Part shown: piece after piece, positions 50,310 to 61,644 of the stretch | How positions within the stretch are numbered: position 1 is the stretch's first letter | Layout of the letters: the number at the start of each line of letters is the position of its first letter | NCBI GenBank assembly: GCA_011109175.1 | Contig: RDEW01000032.1 | Coordinates: 651,334 to 715,333 of the forward strand | Direction: 5' to 3' | Source: Dicyema japonicum | Lineage: Eukaryota > Dicyemida > Rhombozoa > Dicyemidae | Length of the DNA stretch: 64,000 nt | Notes under the pieces: model-generated | Seen by the model: the letters and a program-made list of their open reading frames with translations, nothing else | Told to the model about the DNA's origin: nothing | Database searches by the model: none | Program-made: the position numbers and the translations under genes

Positions 50310-50954
50310 CTAAAGATAAGAATAGGAGTACTCTGGTATTTTCTCCACAAAATAGGTTTTTTGTAATATGAAAATCAATACAGCAGGAATAGGGGACAGT
50401 GCATTTTTGACTGCCAGGTTTGCATCCAAAATTGGAGATTCTGTCGAAGTCACTAGGTCCATAAATTCCACAGCAGTTATACTGGAAATAATCACAATGA
50501 CGACCAATATTTGGAATGCATCAATCAAGGATTGAATAATAGACATGTTGTTATATTTTTTGAGGAAAAACAAGGCTGCTTTATCAAAGACTAGATTGAA
50601 GATTTCATCCCGAGCAGTTTTGTCATAGTAATACATTACCACGACCCCAGTAATCATCAGTAATAATATTAAAATCACGATTAAAAACCAGAGGAACTTA
50701 AATTTTGGAAATAATAATACTATTTTGAGAAGCCGTCCGTTTTCTCTGATCGTTCCAATAATCCCAATCGCATTGATAAAGATTGCCGTTAATAGTATAA
50801 AAAATATGATCCCCACCACAAAACATAGATCGATGAATATCTCATTATCGCTACCAATCTGTTGGTGTACAAGGATTATCGTATATCCTAATACTATACC
50901 GGCAAATATGTAAGCTAACTGTATTAGTGAATAATCCAATAAACTTGGAAACAT
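50310..50954 (-). CDS. tetraspanin-like four-span membrane protein
   Basis: One open frame, about 214 residues from the first ATG at 50954 (the frame stays open a further 14 codons to 50996 but without ATG). Four hydrophobic spans: IQLAYIFAGIVLGYTIILV, FVVGIIFFILLTAIFINAIG, FLWFLIVILILLLMITGVVV and a last one around IPAVLIFILQ, plus a further hydrophobic stretch (ILVVIVIISSITAV). The loop GTIRENGRLLKIVLLF after span 2 matches the tetraspanin GxxRENxxLL signature. The extracellular loop lacks the CCG motif and almost all cysteines, having only NNMSIIQSLIDAFQ where W..+Q..F.CCG is expected. So it is either a very derived tetraspanin or an unrelated four-span protein. The 3' end is close to that of adenylosuccinate synthetase's neighbour region, with no sign of coupling. 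Confidence 0.55.
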   Translation of the reverse strand: MFPSLLDYSLIQLAYIFAGIVLGYTIILVHQQIGSDNEIFIDLCFVVGIIFFILLTAIFINAIGIIGTIRENGRLLKIVLLFPKFKFLWFLIVILILLLMITGVVVMYYYDKTARDEIFNLVFDKAALFFLKKYNNMSIIQSLIDAFQILVVIVIISSITAVEFMDLVTSTESPILDANLAVKNALSPIPAVLIFILQKTYFVEKIPEYSYSYL

Positions 50955-51137
50955 GAAATAAAACTGATAGTCAGAGTCTTCTTTATGAACCAACAATTAG
51001 GCATATTTATCGAATACTAACCAGGTCAAGCGATCAGTTCATTTTATATTAGTTAGATTCACGTATATACACAGTTTTCCAAGAAATTAGAGGTAGACAA
51101 AATTAAGAAAATAACATTGTTAGTTATTAAGAACGGG

Positions 51138-52676
51138 TTATATTAGTGTAACAGTTTCCTTAGACGATGGCCCAAGACTGACCCATTTTACTAAAAATTG
51201 GGAAATTAGGTACCTTTGAGATTACTTAACCTCTCCACAGCCTTCACATAGTCACGAGCATTCACTGGTAAGTCTTCGAACTTTGATATTTTACTGATCT
51301 CACAACACCACCCTGGAAGACGCTCATAGACAACTTCTACTTCCGCCAGTTGTTCACAGTTGGCTAAACATTAACTATTACTCACGTGGGACATAATCAA
51401 TAGGAACTCCCTCGTAAAGATAATGTGACCCAATTAAGATCTCTTCCAAGTCACTGAGAACATCCAGTTTGGTGAGTGCAATACTAAACATAAGACAGTC
51501 CCTTACTAAGTGAATCCATTGACAAGGGCTGAATACCTCATAACCTGAGAATCCAGCCACCCACAGCGTCGGATTCTACCAGTAGTCGTCCCAATCTCGT
51601 TCCCCTTCTTTTGAAGCATAGATGACGTCTCCTATAAACATCAATCAAAAAGTGACGTCATTGATCTCTGTTGGGAAGGGACCTGAGCCGACTCTTGTAG
51701 TGTAAGCCTTGAAAACTCCGACAATGTCATTCACGTGTTTGGGGGATATTCCAAGACCAGTAAAGACCCCACCAATTGCACAGTTCGAGGAGGTAACATT
51801 CGGATAAGTCCCTAAAGATGAGTCCCCCACAAACCAAAGTCAATGTCCAGCATAAATCCATTGGCTCCCTCAACCAAGACTGATTTCCCTTTGCTGATTT
51901 CCTTATTGAGAAATACACACGTGTCAGTTACCATGGATTTGAAATAATCTCGGTATTCCTAGTCATCACACAAGGGACAACTTTATAAGTCTCAATTTCA
52001 GCCTTAATGTCGACAGTCAGCGAGGGGAACATGGCCTGTTGGTCAAATACGAGTCTTTCAAACCTTAAAATAAGTCAGAAATTACTTGTCCACGAAAATA
52101 TCCCAATCTCCCATCAAATCAGCCAATTTGAGGACAGTCCGGTTGACCTGGAAATGAGAGACATCACACCTTCGCTGAATAACAAGGACCGATTCCTTTC
52201 TTGGTAGTCCCTATTCTAAAGTTGGGAATAAAATCGAACTTTTTGTCATTTCTGAGCTGTTCTTGGGCAGCATCTACGTCTTTGAATAATTGGAAAACTG
52301 GGTCATTTATGCAAGACTACCAATTGGTGCTCGATTGGAAATCAAAAGACGACTTCTTAGGTCTGTAATCCCACCTTTCTCAATATCTTCAATCTCAGTC
52401 TTCAGATCAGTGAGGCTGACAACGACTCCGTTACCTCACATTAAAAAATCACGGAAAACCGATAACCCCTGTAACCGACTTGTGGCATATCCCCGAAGGA
52501 ATGAGATGAAAAAAGAAATTTCTTCCTTCAAAAATGACTGTATGTCCCGCATTGGATCCTCCCTGACAGCGACAGACGTAATCGTAGTTGAGAGCCATCT
52601 GATCCACCATTTTCCCCTTTCCTTCGTCTCCCCATTGTCCTCCAATTATTATATCAACTTTCTTATTTGAAACCAT
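51138..52676 (-). CDS. ADSS: adenylosuccinate synthetase
   Basis: Cytosolic enzyme joining IMP and aspartate with GTP to give adenylosuccinate, the first committed step to AMP. The start [20 protein letters not shown] carries the GTP-binding loop, followed by [13 protein letters not shown] and PSGI. Next come IGNGVVVSL and [11 protein letters not shown] (52440-52320), [57 protein letters not shown] and [17 protein letters not shown]. The C terminus is [24 protein letters not shown] and [17 protein letters not shown]-stop. Introns at 52435-52459 (25 nt) and 51191-51213 (23 nt) restore frame; without the latter the protein would lose its conserved end. An acceptor-like GTTTAG lies 13 nt before the ATG. 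All signature motifs are present, so it should be active. Confidence 0.95.
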
Positions 52677-53562
52677 TCAATGGTTGATGCTAAACACGCC
52701 TGATTTAATTTATTTAATAAAATAACGTATTTTTATTTAAATTCAATATTTTATTGAATTCATTCACGTTAACCAATAAATTTCTCAAATTTTAGTTGTT
52801 ATGACGTCCATACATTGACACTTGCTTATCAGATCGCATGCTAGCAAGATTTCTTGTGACGCCACAAAAATCTGTTACCTCTGACCTTAAAAACATTAGC
52901 TCAGGAGCAGTAAAAATTGCTATAAGAATGAATCTCGTAGGATTCCAGAAAATCTAGATTCCAGATGCTTCTTAATTCTGTATAAATTGTTGCTGAAATA
53001 CAATTTTTAATATGCTATCTGCGTCTTCTACTGTGAAGTAGGTTTTCATTGTCATCTTTATCAATTAATAAATTCAGGACAATTTCCCCTTCTGACCAGA
53101 ATTATTTNAACTTTCTTATTTGAAACCATTCAATGGTTGATGCTAAACACGCCTGATTTAATTTATTTAATAAAATAACGTATTTTTATTTAAATTCAAT
53201 ATTTTATTGAATTCATTCACGTTAACCAATAAATTTCTCAAATTTTAGTTGTAATGACGTCCATACATTGACACTTGCTTATCAGATCGCATGCTAGCAA
53301 GATTTCTTGTGACGCCACAAAAATCTGTTACCTCTGACCTTAAAAACATTAGCTCAGGAGCAGTAAAAATTGCTATAAGAATGAATCTCGTAGGATTCCA
53401 GAAAATCTAGATTCCAGATGCTTCTTAATTCTGCATAAATTGTTGCTGAAATACAATTTTTAATATGCTATCTGCGTCTTCTACTGTGAAGTAGGTTTAT
53501 ATTGTCATCTTTATCAATTAATAAATTCAGGACAATTTCCCCTTCTGACCAGAATTATTTTG
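52653..53562. repeat. duplicated contig ends around N at 53108
   Basis: 52653-53107 and 53109-53562 are near-identical direct copies with a few substitutions. The second copy begins inside the first codons of adenylosuccinate synthetase, so the apparent second 5' end is not a second gene. Confidence 0.9.
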
Positions 53563-54256
53563 GGAGGATAGCCAATTTCAATAAAATTTTCTATTTTTAT
53601 GCAAGAAATTTATTAGTGTATTCACATATATTTATATGGATTCCTTAGATCAAACCAACTTTTTCAAATCTATAATAAATGCATTTAAAAAACTCAAAAA
53701 TAGCTTCGGTCAAGTTACCTAAATTTTCTACACTTTTGCATAATAGGAAGTAAAAAATACCCTCAAACGAGTTTTGTAAAATTTACTGTTCAACTTATGC
53801 AAGGAAAATCATGTTCGAGTAAGCATTAGTGACCTCATTGATCCTAGAGTCGGTAGATGGAATGAGAAAATCAGATATTTTTACAGTAGCACCTGTGAAA
53901 TACTAGTAAAATTGATAAACCTGCTAGTTTGAGATGTTTCTTAGGCAAAAGATTCAATAAAAAGCTGGTGTCAGTAAATTCGTGAGTTGATAGAAAATTC
54001 ACCAGGATGTTTTCTAATAATAATGTTAAGCTTTTCAATGACCTTCCTGATTTGAATGAGACACAACAGTTGATAACACGTTAGTATTTTATTCAAAAAC
54101 TCTAAACATTAATAAATAAATAATAAAAAATCAATTAAAAATTTGACTTTATTGACCTAAAAAATTAAATTTTGACCTTTTTTGACTTTATTGACAAAAA
54201 TCGCCCTAGCAATGACCAGTCGACCGAGTGTTTAATTGCTGGAATGATGAGATGAC
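53563..54256. other. unassigned
   Basis: AT-rich, no recognised gene. 54120-54210 is weakly similar, inverted, to 7885-8060. Confidence 0.3.
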
Positions 54257-54428
54257 GACATACTTAAAGTGCACGAAATATCTACTTAGCTTCATGATGA
54301 ATGATCCTGTCTTCTTTTTCGTGAGCAATGACGGAGTTGAAAGACATACTTAAAGTGCACGAAATATCTACTTAGCTTCATGATGAATGATCCTGTCTTC
54401 TTTTTCGTGAGCAATGACGGAGTTGAAA
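54257..54428. repeat. perfect 86-bp tandem duplication within dispersed repeat copy 3
   Basis: 54257-54342 recurs at 54343-54428 (starting GACATACTTAAAGTGCACGA). The sequence also aligns, inverted, to the repeats at 21540-21740 and 38040-38280. Confidence 0.85.
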
Positions 54429-54429
54429 G

Positions 54430-54860
54430 ACATCGAAGATCTGAAGTTTGAACAAAGGAAGTTTCAGCACATTTCCATTAAAATCCAGGATCATTTGAGG
54501 TAGTCCTATTGAGGTTAAACAGAACTTGATTGATGACTGCCATTTTGTCTCCTTCCACTGACAACGTACCCCATCCGGAAATACATGAACGTGTGTTGAT
54601 GGAAGCCATATAAAGTTAGTCAATGCAGATATATGGGTCGAAGTAGACCTCTCCTCTTTAAAACTATGTTGAAATGACAAGAAGAGTGGTTTAATATCCT
54701 CGATAATGTAGCGATTCCATAATCACCAAGATTCTTTATCATTGGGATCTTTTCCATCAGAATAGGTTGTTTTAATGGATTTCAATACATTTATCACGTC
54801 GTTTTCAGTGAAGTAAATCACATCAGTATCCTTTTCACACAGGATTCCAGTCATGGTCTC
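54430..54860 (-). mobile_element. LINE RT fragment
   Basis: Minus-strand text reads YFTENDVINVLKSIKTTYSD, then FQHSFKEERSTSTHISALT with NFI after it. These match the linker and 'QHGFR..RST...L..' block of Jockey/CR1-type RTs. The rest of the RT is missing or scrambled. Confidence 0.65.
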
Positions 54861-54864
54861 CCGA

Positions 54865-55310
54865 AAACTCACACAGGACTCTAGTCAAAAGAAGATTTCC
54901 CAACCTCACTCAGTCTTGTCTATGTACAGACACTATAACACGCCCCCTACCAATAAACAGCTGGATCCTTCGGGTAACTTCTCAGCCGAGAAAGCTAAGC
55001 TGTAAACATTTGAATCTCTCGGGGACCTTATGTTCGTAATCCCTTCAAAGAGATCTATCACACAATAATGATGAGATAAGTGACAAAGTCGTCCATAAAA
55101 TGAGCATATCCACGTAAGCACCTCAGCCACAAATGGAAGTTACAAAGAATGAAGATGACATTCATTTAATATTATAGGCACATTTTCTTTCCACCTCAAG
55201 TCCCTCCCACGTGCTCAGTTTATCAATCTGTAATCATCAATCCGCTTACAAAATTTACAGGACAACCTGAGATGTTGGCTAATGGGGAACCTGTTACGCA
55301 CAACTATTGA
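54865..55310 (-). other. coding-like minus-strand stretch, unidentified
   Basis: The frame 55130-54933 reads AEVLTWICSFYGRLCHLSHH, then IRSPRDSNVYSLAFSAEKLP. The pattern SNVYSLAFS is reminiscent of a WD-repeat strand but too little to assign. It may be an exon of an unrecognised gene. Confidence 0.25.
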
Positions 55311-55479
55311 AAAACTAGCACAATGATTTTTACTTCAAATAGAAGACTACAAACTCGGCACTTTTTTACCCTTAATCGAATGTCAATCCCCTCACAAACT
55401 CCATCTAAATACTGGGGATCACATACGACCTCCTTATGACTTTCAGCAAGCATGTCAGCAACGCTATTGCCTATTCCCA

Positions 55480-55850
55480 GCAAAAACTAAACACTTTTTT
55501 GATAGTAAAAAGGCTGTTTTTACTGAACGTTAAGCCATCTTTATACGCAATACATTAACTATCTACTGCTGTGCGGTTTGGGGCACAAACCTATCCTATA
55601 CCAGCCTAAAGAAATCAATTTTTTCAAGAAACAGTCACGGGGCCATAAAAAAATTCACCTCCTCGCCATTAATGCCAACTTTTTTCGAGGAACTTGTGAG
55701 GAAAAGGAGAGCCCGACTGAAATCTCCAAAATTCTTAAAAGTATCTCATACATACAGGTAGTGCGTCGGTTCTCAGGAGGAACACTGAGAAGGGATGAGA
55801 CGGCTGCTTAAGGAGGCCGGGATCACCTGATGACCACGTATTCCCTTTAA
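55480..55850 (+). mobile_element. LINE C-terminal tail ending in GIT-stop
   Basis: Text in two frames reads TIYCCAVWGTNLSYTSLKK (the 'Y...VWG' block after the RT) and, near 55800, MRRLLKEAGIT-stop. This is the same C-terminal end as the LINEs at 29885-31545 and 43239-44745. Only the last 370 bp remain. Confidence 0.7.
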
Positions 55851-57680
55851 TTTGTTGATGATTTTTGGTTTTAAATGAATACACGTGATGTTGTAGAATA
55901 AACTATGTATCGCTATAAGGATATAGTTGGCATCTCCACCAAAGAAAGCGATGGAAAGCTGGGGGAAATTTTCATAGAAGGTCGAGGATAACATTGCAGG
56001 TTGTTCTACAAATGGTGAATAAGGGGAAAGAATATGACATTCTCTCGTCGTACTGTTTAAGAAGAGGACGAAAGGTATTAGGGGATATCAAATTTTGTTG
56101 AAAACAAAATTGAAGGTCTAAGTAAAAGGCTTGAACTCTCTGAGACGTTACTCTGCAGGTAACCTCTGTTTTGAATTAACCGAAGACTGTTTTATTGACG
56201 TCTCGACCCCTCTGAGGGCATCATCGACGAGAACGAGTGCTTACGACGTGGAATAATGTGTAGAAATGAAGAATAAGCTGGGCGGACTCTGGTACGTGAT
56301 AGCAACATCTATCCTACCTATGATTCGAAGACACATGACTCATCCTGTATAAGGAAGAGGAAAATTGTGATGACTATGATAACTAGTGATAGTAAATTGA
56401 GCAATTTTATGCTGACTTTAGGGGACTTCTAACGAACGACAACGAAAATTCCTAAAAAGGACCGATCTTCCTAACAGTCTTCTTTAAAAATTCTTTTCAG
56501 ATAGCTTGAAACTCACCAAATTGTGAGCTGACTCCGTGTCCAATGAAAAGAGCAGTAAAGGATGTCTGCATCCCCCTTGTCAGTCTGGCATTGTTTGGTT
56601 AGCTGGGGACATTATTTCTCTTTAAACTATGATTATGGCTGTGGGCTTTCAAATCCCTTCGTCAAAGAAGAATCCTTCCTGTTGGGAAACTAACTGTTGA
56701 CCATAAAGAGGAGACCGAGTCCCTTGTTCACTTGGGATTCAGCGATGCGAATAGACCACAAGGTCATCTATAAGGCCATTAATCCTGGTACTACGAGGAA
56801 GCGGGAGGATGCCTACGATGTGGTAGTTCTCCCGATTTCACAAAATGCACACCAAAACTTAAGGGAATGAAGAAATGCATCAACCGTGGATCGCCAAAGC
56901 ATAAAACGAGGTACAGGTGTCCCCCAATTGCCAAGGTGGTGCAAAGTCTATGGAAGAATAGATATTTTGAAGGAGTCCACTCTTCTTTTAAAAGACCTCT
57001 TAGTAACGCAAGAACCACGTTGGATACTGACCCAACCAGTACTTCTTGTACTGAAAAAGCAAATCACTTATTCACTTCTCAATCAGTTTTTGGTGGTTGT
57101 TGTTGACTGTGCCACTTCACGGATCATGGTGGATGGTCTCTAATCCAAATCTTTAAAATCTCCTCTGATGAGTAGCATCATTCTTTTCTTCAAACTTGGA
57201 GATTTGAACTCAGTATTATAATTTAGGGGGCCAAACCACTAGTCTCCTAATGGTGGAGACATGTTTCGTGATAGGAAACTCACCTTATAAGCTGGGGAGG
57301 CTACTGAATAAGGTAATAAACATATTTATGCCTCCTACAAAAGTTTATCTACCCCCTATCTGGAGTTACTTCAATTTTGTTAACTAGAAAAAAATTGGAT
57401 TTACTAATCAATATGTTGTCATGGAAACGCGAAGTGTATTGTTAAGAAATCTCTTTTTTTAGGTTTTTGCAGTATGCAACTATTTAATAGTCTAAAACTA
57501 AGATTATTTGGTTTCCATGCACAAAGGAGTCAGCCATGACACGATAGCAGAGACATAGTGCAATATAGCAACGTCATTGTTCTTCAATAGTGCAGCTAAT
57601 AGTAATGTGCAAACAAAGGAATCTACTGTCTCCCGAATATAATCTCCTTTACTGCAGGTATTACAGATCCTGGTTACAAC
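55851..57680. other. unassigned
   Basis: Frames at 56867-57143 (+) and 57692-57504 (-) are open for 60-85 codons but show no family features. No gene model can be supported. Confidence 0.3.
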
Positions 57681-57682
57681 CG

Positions 57683-57976
57683 TAAGGTACAACTACTCAA
57701 CTCACAACAGCATGTCTACAATTAAATGCAATATGCATGTCATGACTAATCCAATGCAGTGAATTGAAAATACTAAATATTCACAGATTTAAGATAGTTT
57801 GTAATATTTATCAAATGATAATTAAAANTAAGGTACAACTACTCAACTCACAACAGCATGTCTACAATTAAATACAATATGCATGTCATGACTAATCCAA
57901 TGCAGTGAATTGAAAATACTAAATATTCACAAATTTAAGATAGTTTGTAATATTTATCAAAAGATAATTAAAAAAG
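57683..57976. repeat. duplicated contig ends around N at 57829
   Basis: 57684-57828 and 57830-57975 are near-identical direct copies (starting TAAGGTACAACTACTCAACT). Confidence 0.88.
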
Positions 57977-57979
57977 TGA

Positions 57980-58546
57980 AATAATAGTTATTTTCAAATA
58001 ATATAATTTACTTAACTTTAAAGCATTTAGACGATCCCAGCGGCGATATTGGCGTGATATATTTACGTTCGTTAGCGACGAATTGCAGTCAAGTCGATTT
58101 GCCGCCCACTCCAGGTGAATATTTGTTATTATTATTATTAAACCTGTGAATATTATTCTTAATAAATAAATGGCTGATTCATGTGATGTTTGTCTATAAT
58201 ATTTTGTAAATTATTATTAAATTAAATTAATAATTTTTAACAATTATTATTTTCTTTGTGAGCTAACCTGTTAACCAACTGCCATTGAATAGCAGTTCGA
58301 AGGTGAGACTTAGTGGCTTCGTTTTATCATATGCTAACTTGTGCTGATTTATCAATTATTTTCGTCGTTTGTCTCCCCTTATTTATCCTCGAAACCCTAT
58401 TTTATGACCTCATTTGATTTAATATGACGAATATTAATTCTAACGAAATTTCCTGCTTCTTTGAAAACTAAAGTTCTTTTACGCTTATTGATTTAGTTGG
58501 CGGTTACTGATACTTATATATAACTCATTTTACTCACATTTTTAGA
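57980..58546. other. upstream region of LDB
   Basis: A GATCCCAGCGGCG at about 58035 on this strand resembles the inverted 3' end of the GIT-stop LINE family. The rest is AT-rich and must hold the LDB promoter. It ends with an acceptor-like ATTTTTAG one base before the LDB ATG. Confidence 0.35.
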
Positions 58547-60322
58547 ATGTATACTGATCAATCGACTCCCAGACCGGGCACTCCGTCTCTCCCACAAAAT
58601 TTCCCCCCTAGAAGAGTCCCAATATCACAGGAGGAACATAAAATGATTCAACAGAGGGCTATGCATCATAAAATGGTCAACTATGACCAACCGATGATGA
58701 ATCCACATCTCACTCGTGCCCCACAGATGCCAAGAAGACAGGCCTTCAATGCCGCTTCAGTCGTCAATCTTGCAGAGGGAAAAATTGGAGATATGAACAA
58801 GTTCCTAACAATGGCGCGCTCAAATACTCATCGCCTGGATCTCCAACTGCTGTATGATGTCACCAACGAGGCAAGATGTGAGGAGGTTATCACTTATCCG
58901 AAATTTAGCTATCTGTACACTCCTGGTGGGAGAGGTTTGTCGATGAGTTTTTCGAGGATGAATCTTCGCTAAGAATCACCGGATTTTTCGGTGGACTCGC
59001 CCGTTGTTTCGGTTTTTTGTTATAATCATGTGTCAGTTGTCGGCAAGTCACTGCTGGGTCGGTATTTCCGTTATTGTTTTGAGAACGGACTAATGATGCT
59101 CAACTACAGCCTCAGGCAGCCAGTCACGTGCTATCCGCGAATGAAAACCATGGTGGTGTTGTATCCCAACGCAGTTGCCCGCTCAGAATACAAGATGTGC
59201 AATCTCTCCTACGAGGTCGTGGTTAGTGGTACCCTGGAATTGGAGTTAAACCTTGCCACGAGCAGAATAAGGACGTTCACTTTCGAGCATTCATCATTCC
59301 GTGAACTAATCGACAAGGAGTCACTGAGAATGTACAGAAAGAGCGAGCAGAACTATCATTTTCTTTTCAACAACGTCACGGACAACGGACTTCCCCCTTT
59401 CATACTGCAGTTCTTGGAGATTAATACGGTGATGGAATCTATGAGGACGATGATGCTCCACTCCAAGACATACAATATCGAGCCCATGGAGGCAATCAGG
59501 GCACTCATCATAGAGTCACAGCGGAAACAGCAGTCAGAAGCCCACCCATACCGGGAGATTGTTCCTAGCCAACAACTGCCAAGTGTGGAGTCTTCCAGTT
59601 CTATAGGGAGGCCAACCTCCGCCCAGNAGCGAGCAGAACTATCATTTTCTTTTCAACAACGTCACGGACAACGGACTTCCCCCTTTCATACTGCAGTTCT
59701 TGGAGATTAATACGGTGATGGAGTCTATGAGGACGATGATGCTCCACTCCAAGACATACAATATCGAGCCCATGGAGGCTATCAGAGCACTCATCATAGA
59801 GTCACAGCGGAAACAGCAGTCAGAAGCCCACCCATACCGGGAGATTGTTCCTAGCCAACAACTGCCAAGTGTGGAATCTTCCAGTTCTATAGGGAGGCCA
59901 ACCTCCGCCCAGTCGGATTCGTATGACAATTGCGGAGGGAAGAAACAGAAGAAGAATGTGGGGAGACGGATTAACAGTACTGGTCGTTATAACATAGCCC
60001 CCACCACGGCTCCACGTGCTACTAGGAGGAGAACGAAGAAGCAGACGCCTCCCGGAAACGAGAGTTCTCCTCACATAACCAAAGTTCCCACATCTCCCTC
60101 AGGACTGGTAGTGTGTGTTGATTATTAGAATATGCTACTTGTGTCAGAGCCTAAGTTGTATGTGATGGACAGAATGTCTGACGATACCAAGACTATTCAT
60201 AGAGTGAGTTGGTTGGGTTAGAGTAGGAGACGAATGAGGTTAAGCCTAATATTGTTGAGAAGAAGAAAGATAAATGTGGATTTAATGACAGTGATTTCGA
60301 CTGTTTTGGAGATTTAGTGTGA
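58547..60322 (+). CDS. LDB: LIM-domain-binding protein (LDB/Chip/NLI)
   Basis: Nuclear co-regulator that dimerises and bridges LIM-homeodomain and LMO proteins. A Pro/Met/Gln-rich N terminus precedes the dimerisation domain: SWWERFVDEFFEDESSLRIT, then VVGKSLLGRYFRYCFENG, MCNLSYEVVVSGTLEL, SRIRTFTFEHSSFRELIDKE and MLHSKTYNIEPMEAIRALI, collinear with LDB1 (WWDAF..EFFEDD, IGRTLIPRYFRSIFEGG, IKTWHFSIRQHRELI). Basic stretches KKQKKN and RRRTKK suit a nuclear signal. The LIM-interaction part is LLVSEPKLYVMDRMSDDTK and TIHR. Introns 58886-58908 (23 nt) and 59012-59036 (25 nt) make the alignment gap-free, and two more precede the stop at 60322. Duplicated contig ends around N at 59626 and 60331 artificially repeat two blocks. 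Confidence 0.92.
59342..59910. repeat. duplicated contig ends around N at 59626 (inside LDB)
   Basis: 59342-59625 and 59627-59910 are near-identical direct copies of LDB coding sequence with synonymous differences (e.g. GAATCT/GAGTCT). The true gene should hold one copy. Confidence 0.92.
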
Positions 60323-60582
60323 TCTACGCTNCCAAAGTTCCCACATCTCCCTCAGGACTGGTAGTGTGTGTTGATTATTAGAATATGCTACTCGTGTCAG
60401 AGCCTAAGTTGTATGTGATGGACAGAATGTCTGACGATACCAAGACTATTCATAGAGTGAGTTGGTTGTGTTAGAGTAGGAGACGAATGAGGTTAAGCCC
60501 AATATTGTTGAGAAGAAGAAAGATAAATGTGGATTTAATGACAGTGATTTCGACTGTTTTGGAGATTTAGTGTGATCTACGA
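60080..60582. repeat. duplicated contig ends around N at 60331 (LDB 3' end)
   Basis: 60082-60330 and 60332-60582 are near-identical copies of the last LDB exons; the LDB stop appears twice (60320-60322 and 60573-60575). Confidence 0.9.
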
Positions 60583-61640
60583 TTATGTTGATACCATATT
60601 TTTATTAATAAATCATACTTTATGTATTTACGGGGGGTTTTAGTTACCATTAGGTGGGTTAGTTTTTTTACTATGGTTATTAGTACACGTAAACTGAGAG
60701 TTAAAAGTGACCGAATTGGGAGTGGTTGCTTCTTTTACGTTGGTTGAGATCATTTACATTATTTGAGTATGGTATCAATTTTGGAATAATTTGTAGAACT
60801 TCAATATAATTAGGGAGGGATGGCTGATTGATCACTTTTCTATGCAAATCATACGAGGAAGCGTGCTCTCAATCACGAGAGTTGCTTACAACACTTTGGA
60901 GACTTAAATCTTTTAATTGACTATGTTGAAGTCCCATTTACTGCAATAGTTCTTAATTTCATTGACTATTTGTAGACTTAAGGGGTTAATACTGCTGAAT
61001 GCCTATATTTATCAGTAATGTGGCTAATAATACTCACCTTACATGACAAAGGTAGAGTTAAACTTACAAATTCAGTAATATTCATAAACTAAATAACCTT
61101 GCTGACAATTTGCCCTAAGTATCCCAGTAAGACTGCTGATGTTGTCTTTAGTCACGTGTACGATCTGTGATGGCCAAAGTAAATAGATTTGTGGATTTAA
61201 AACTCATACAGATACCTAGAAAACTCCTAAAATATGAACTGACTACACGTCTGATGACAAGACCAATACAGGATACCCGTTTACCCCTTGTAGATCTTAA
61301 ATCACTGAGGATATTTCTTTTTTAACCTAGTGATCCTGTGGCGATTAAATATCCTGTTCGAATCCGCCATAAGTAATCCTGGGTCACTGAACTCTCCATA
61401 AGTAATGAGCCCTCACCTAAGTCATTGTAAATTCTTGCATTAATTATTTGATCATTGCTTCGATCACCCTTGAAATGAAGCTAATTATTCATTAGCTTTG
61501 AAGATATTAGCATAAAGAATGACTGACTATTTTTATCTTCAAGTCACGTGGTTTACTTATTGTGGTCCAGTGTCAATTTGACAAGAAGAGGAGACATTTG
61601 ACTACCTCAATGGTTATTTGGATGGGGCGACATGTAATAT
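60583..61640. other. unassigned intergenic DNA
   Basis: No gene recognised. A GTTCGAATCC string near 61356 looks like a tRNA B box but no cloverleaf fits around it. Confidence 0.3.
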
Positions 61641-61644
61641 TTTC

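Noticed and set aside
53109-53562. Second adenylosuccinate synthetase promoter and start
   Set aside because: It is the duplicated contig end next to the N at 53108 and contains only the first few codons.
59627-60128. Internal tandem exon duplication in LDB
   Set aside because: The copies abut a single N with near-identical sequence, which fits an assembly overlap better than a real exon duplication.
61330-61380. tRNA gene suggested by GTTCGAATCC
   Set aside because: No matching A box at the right distance and no acceptor stem.
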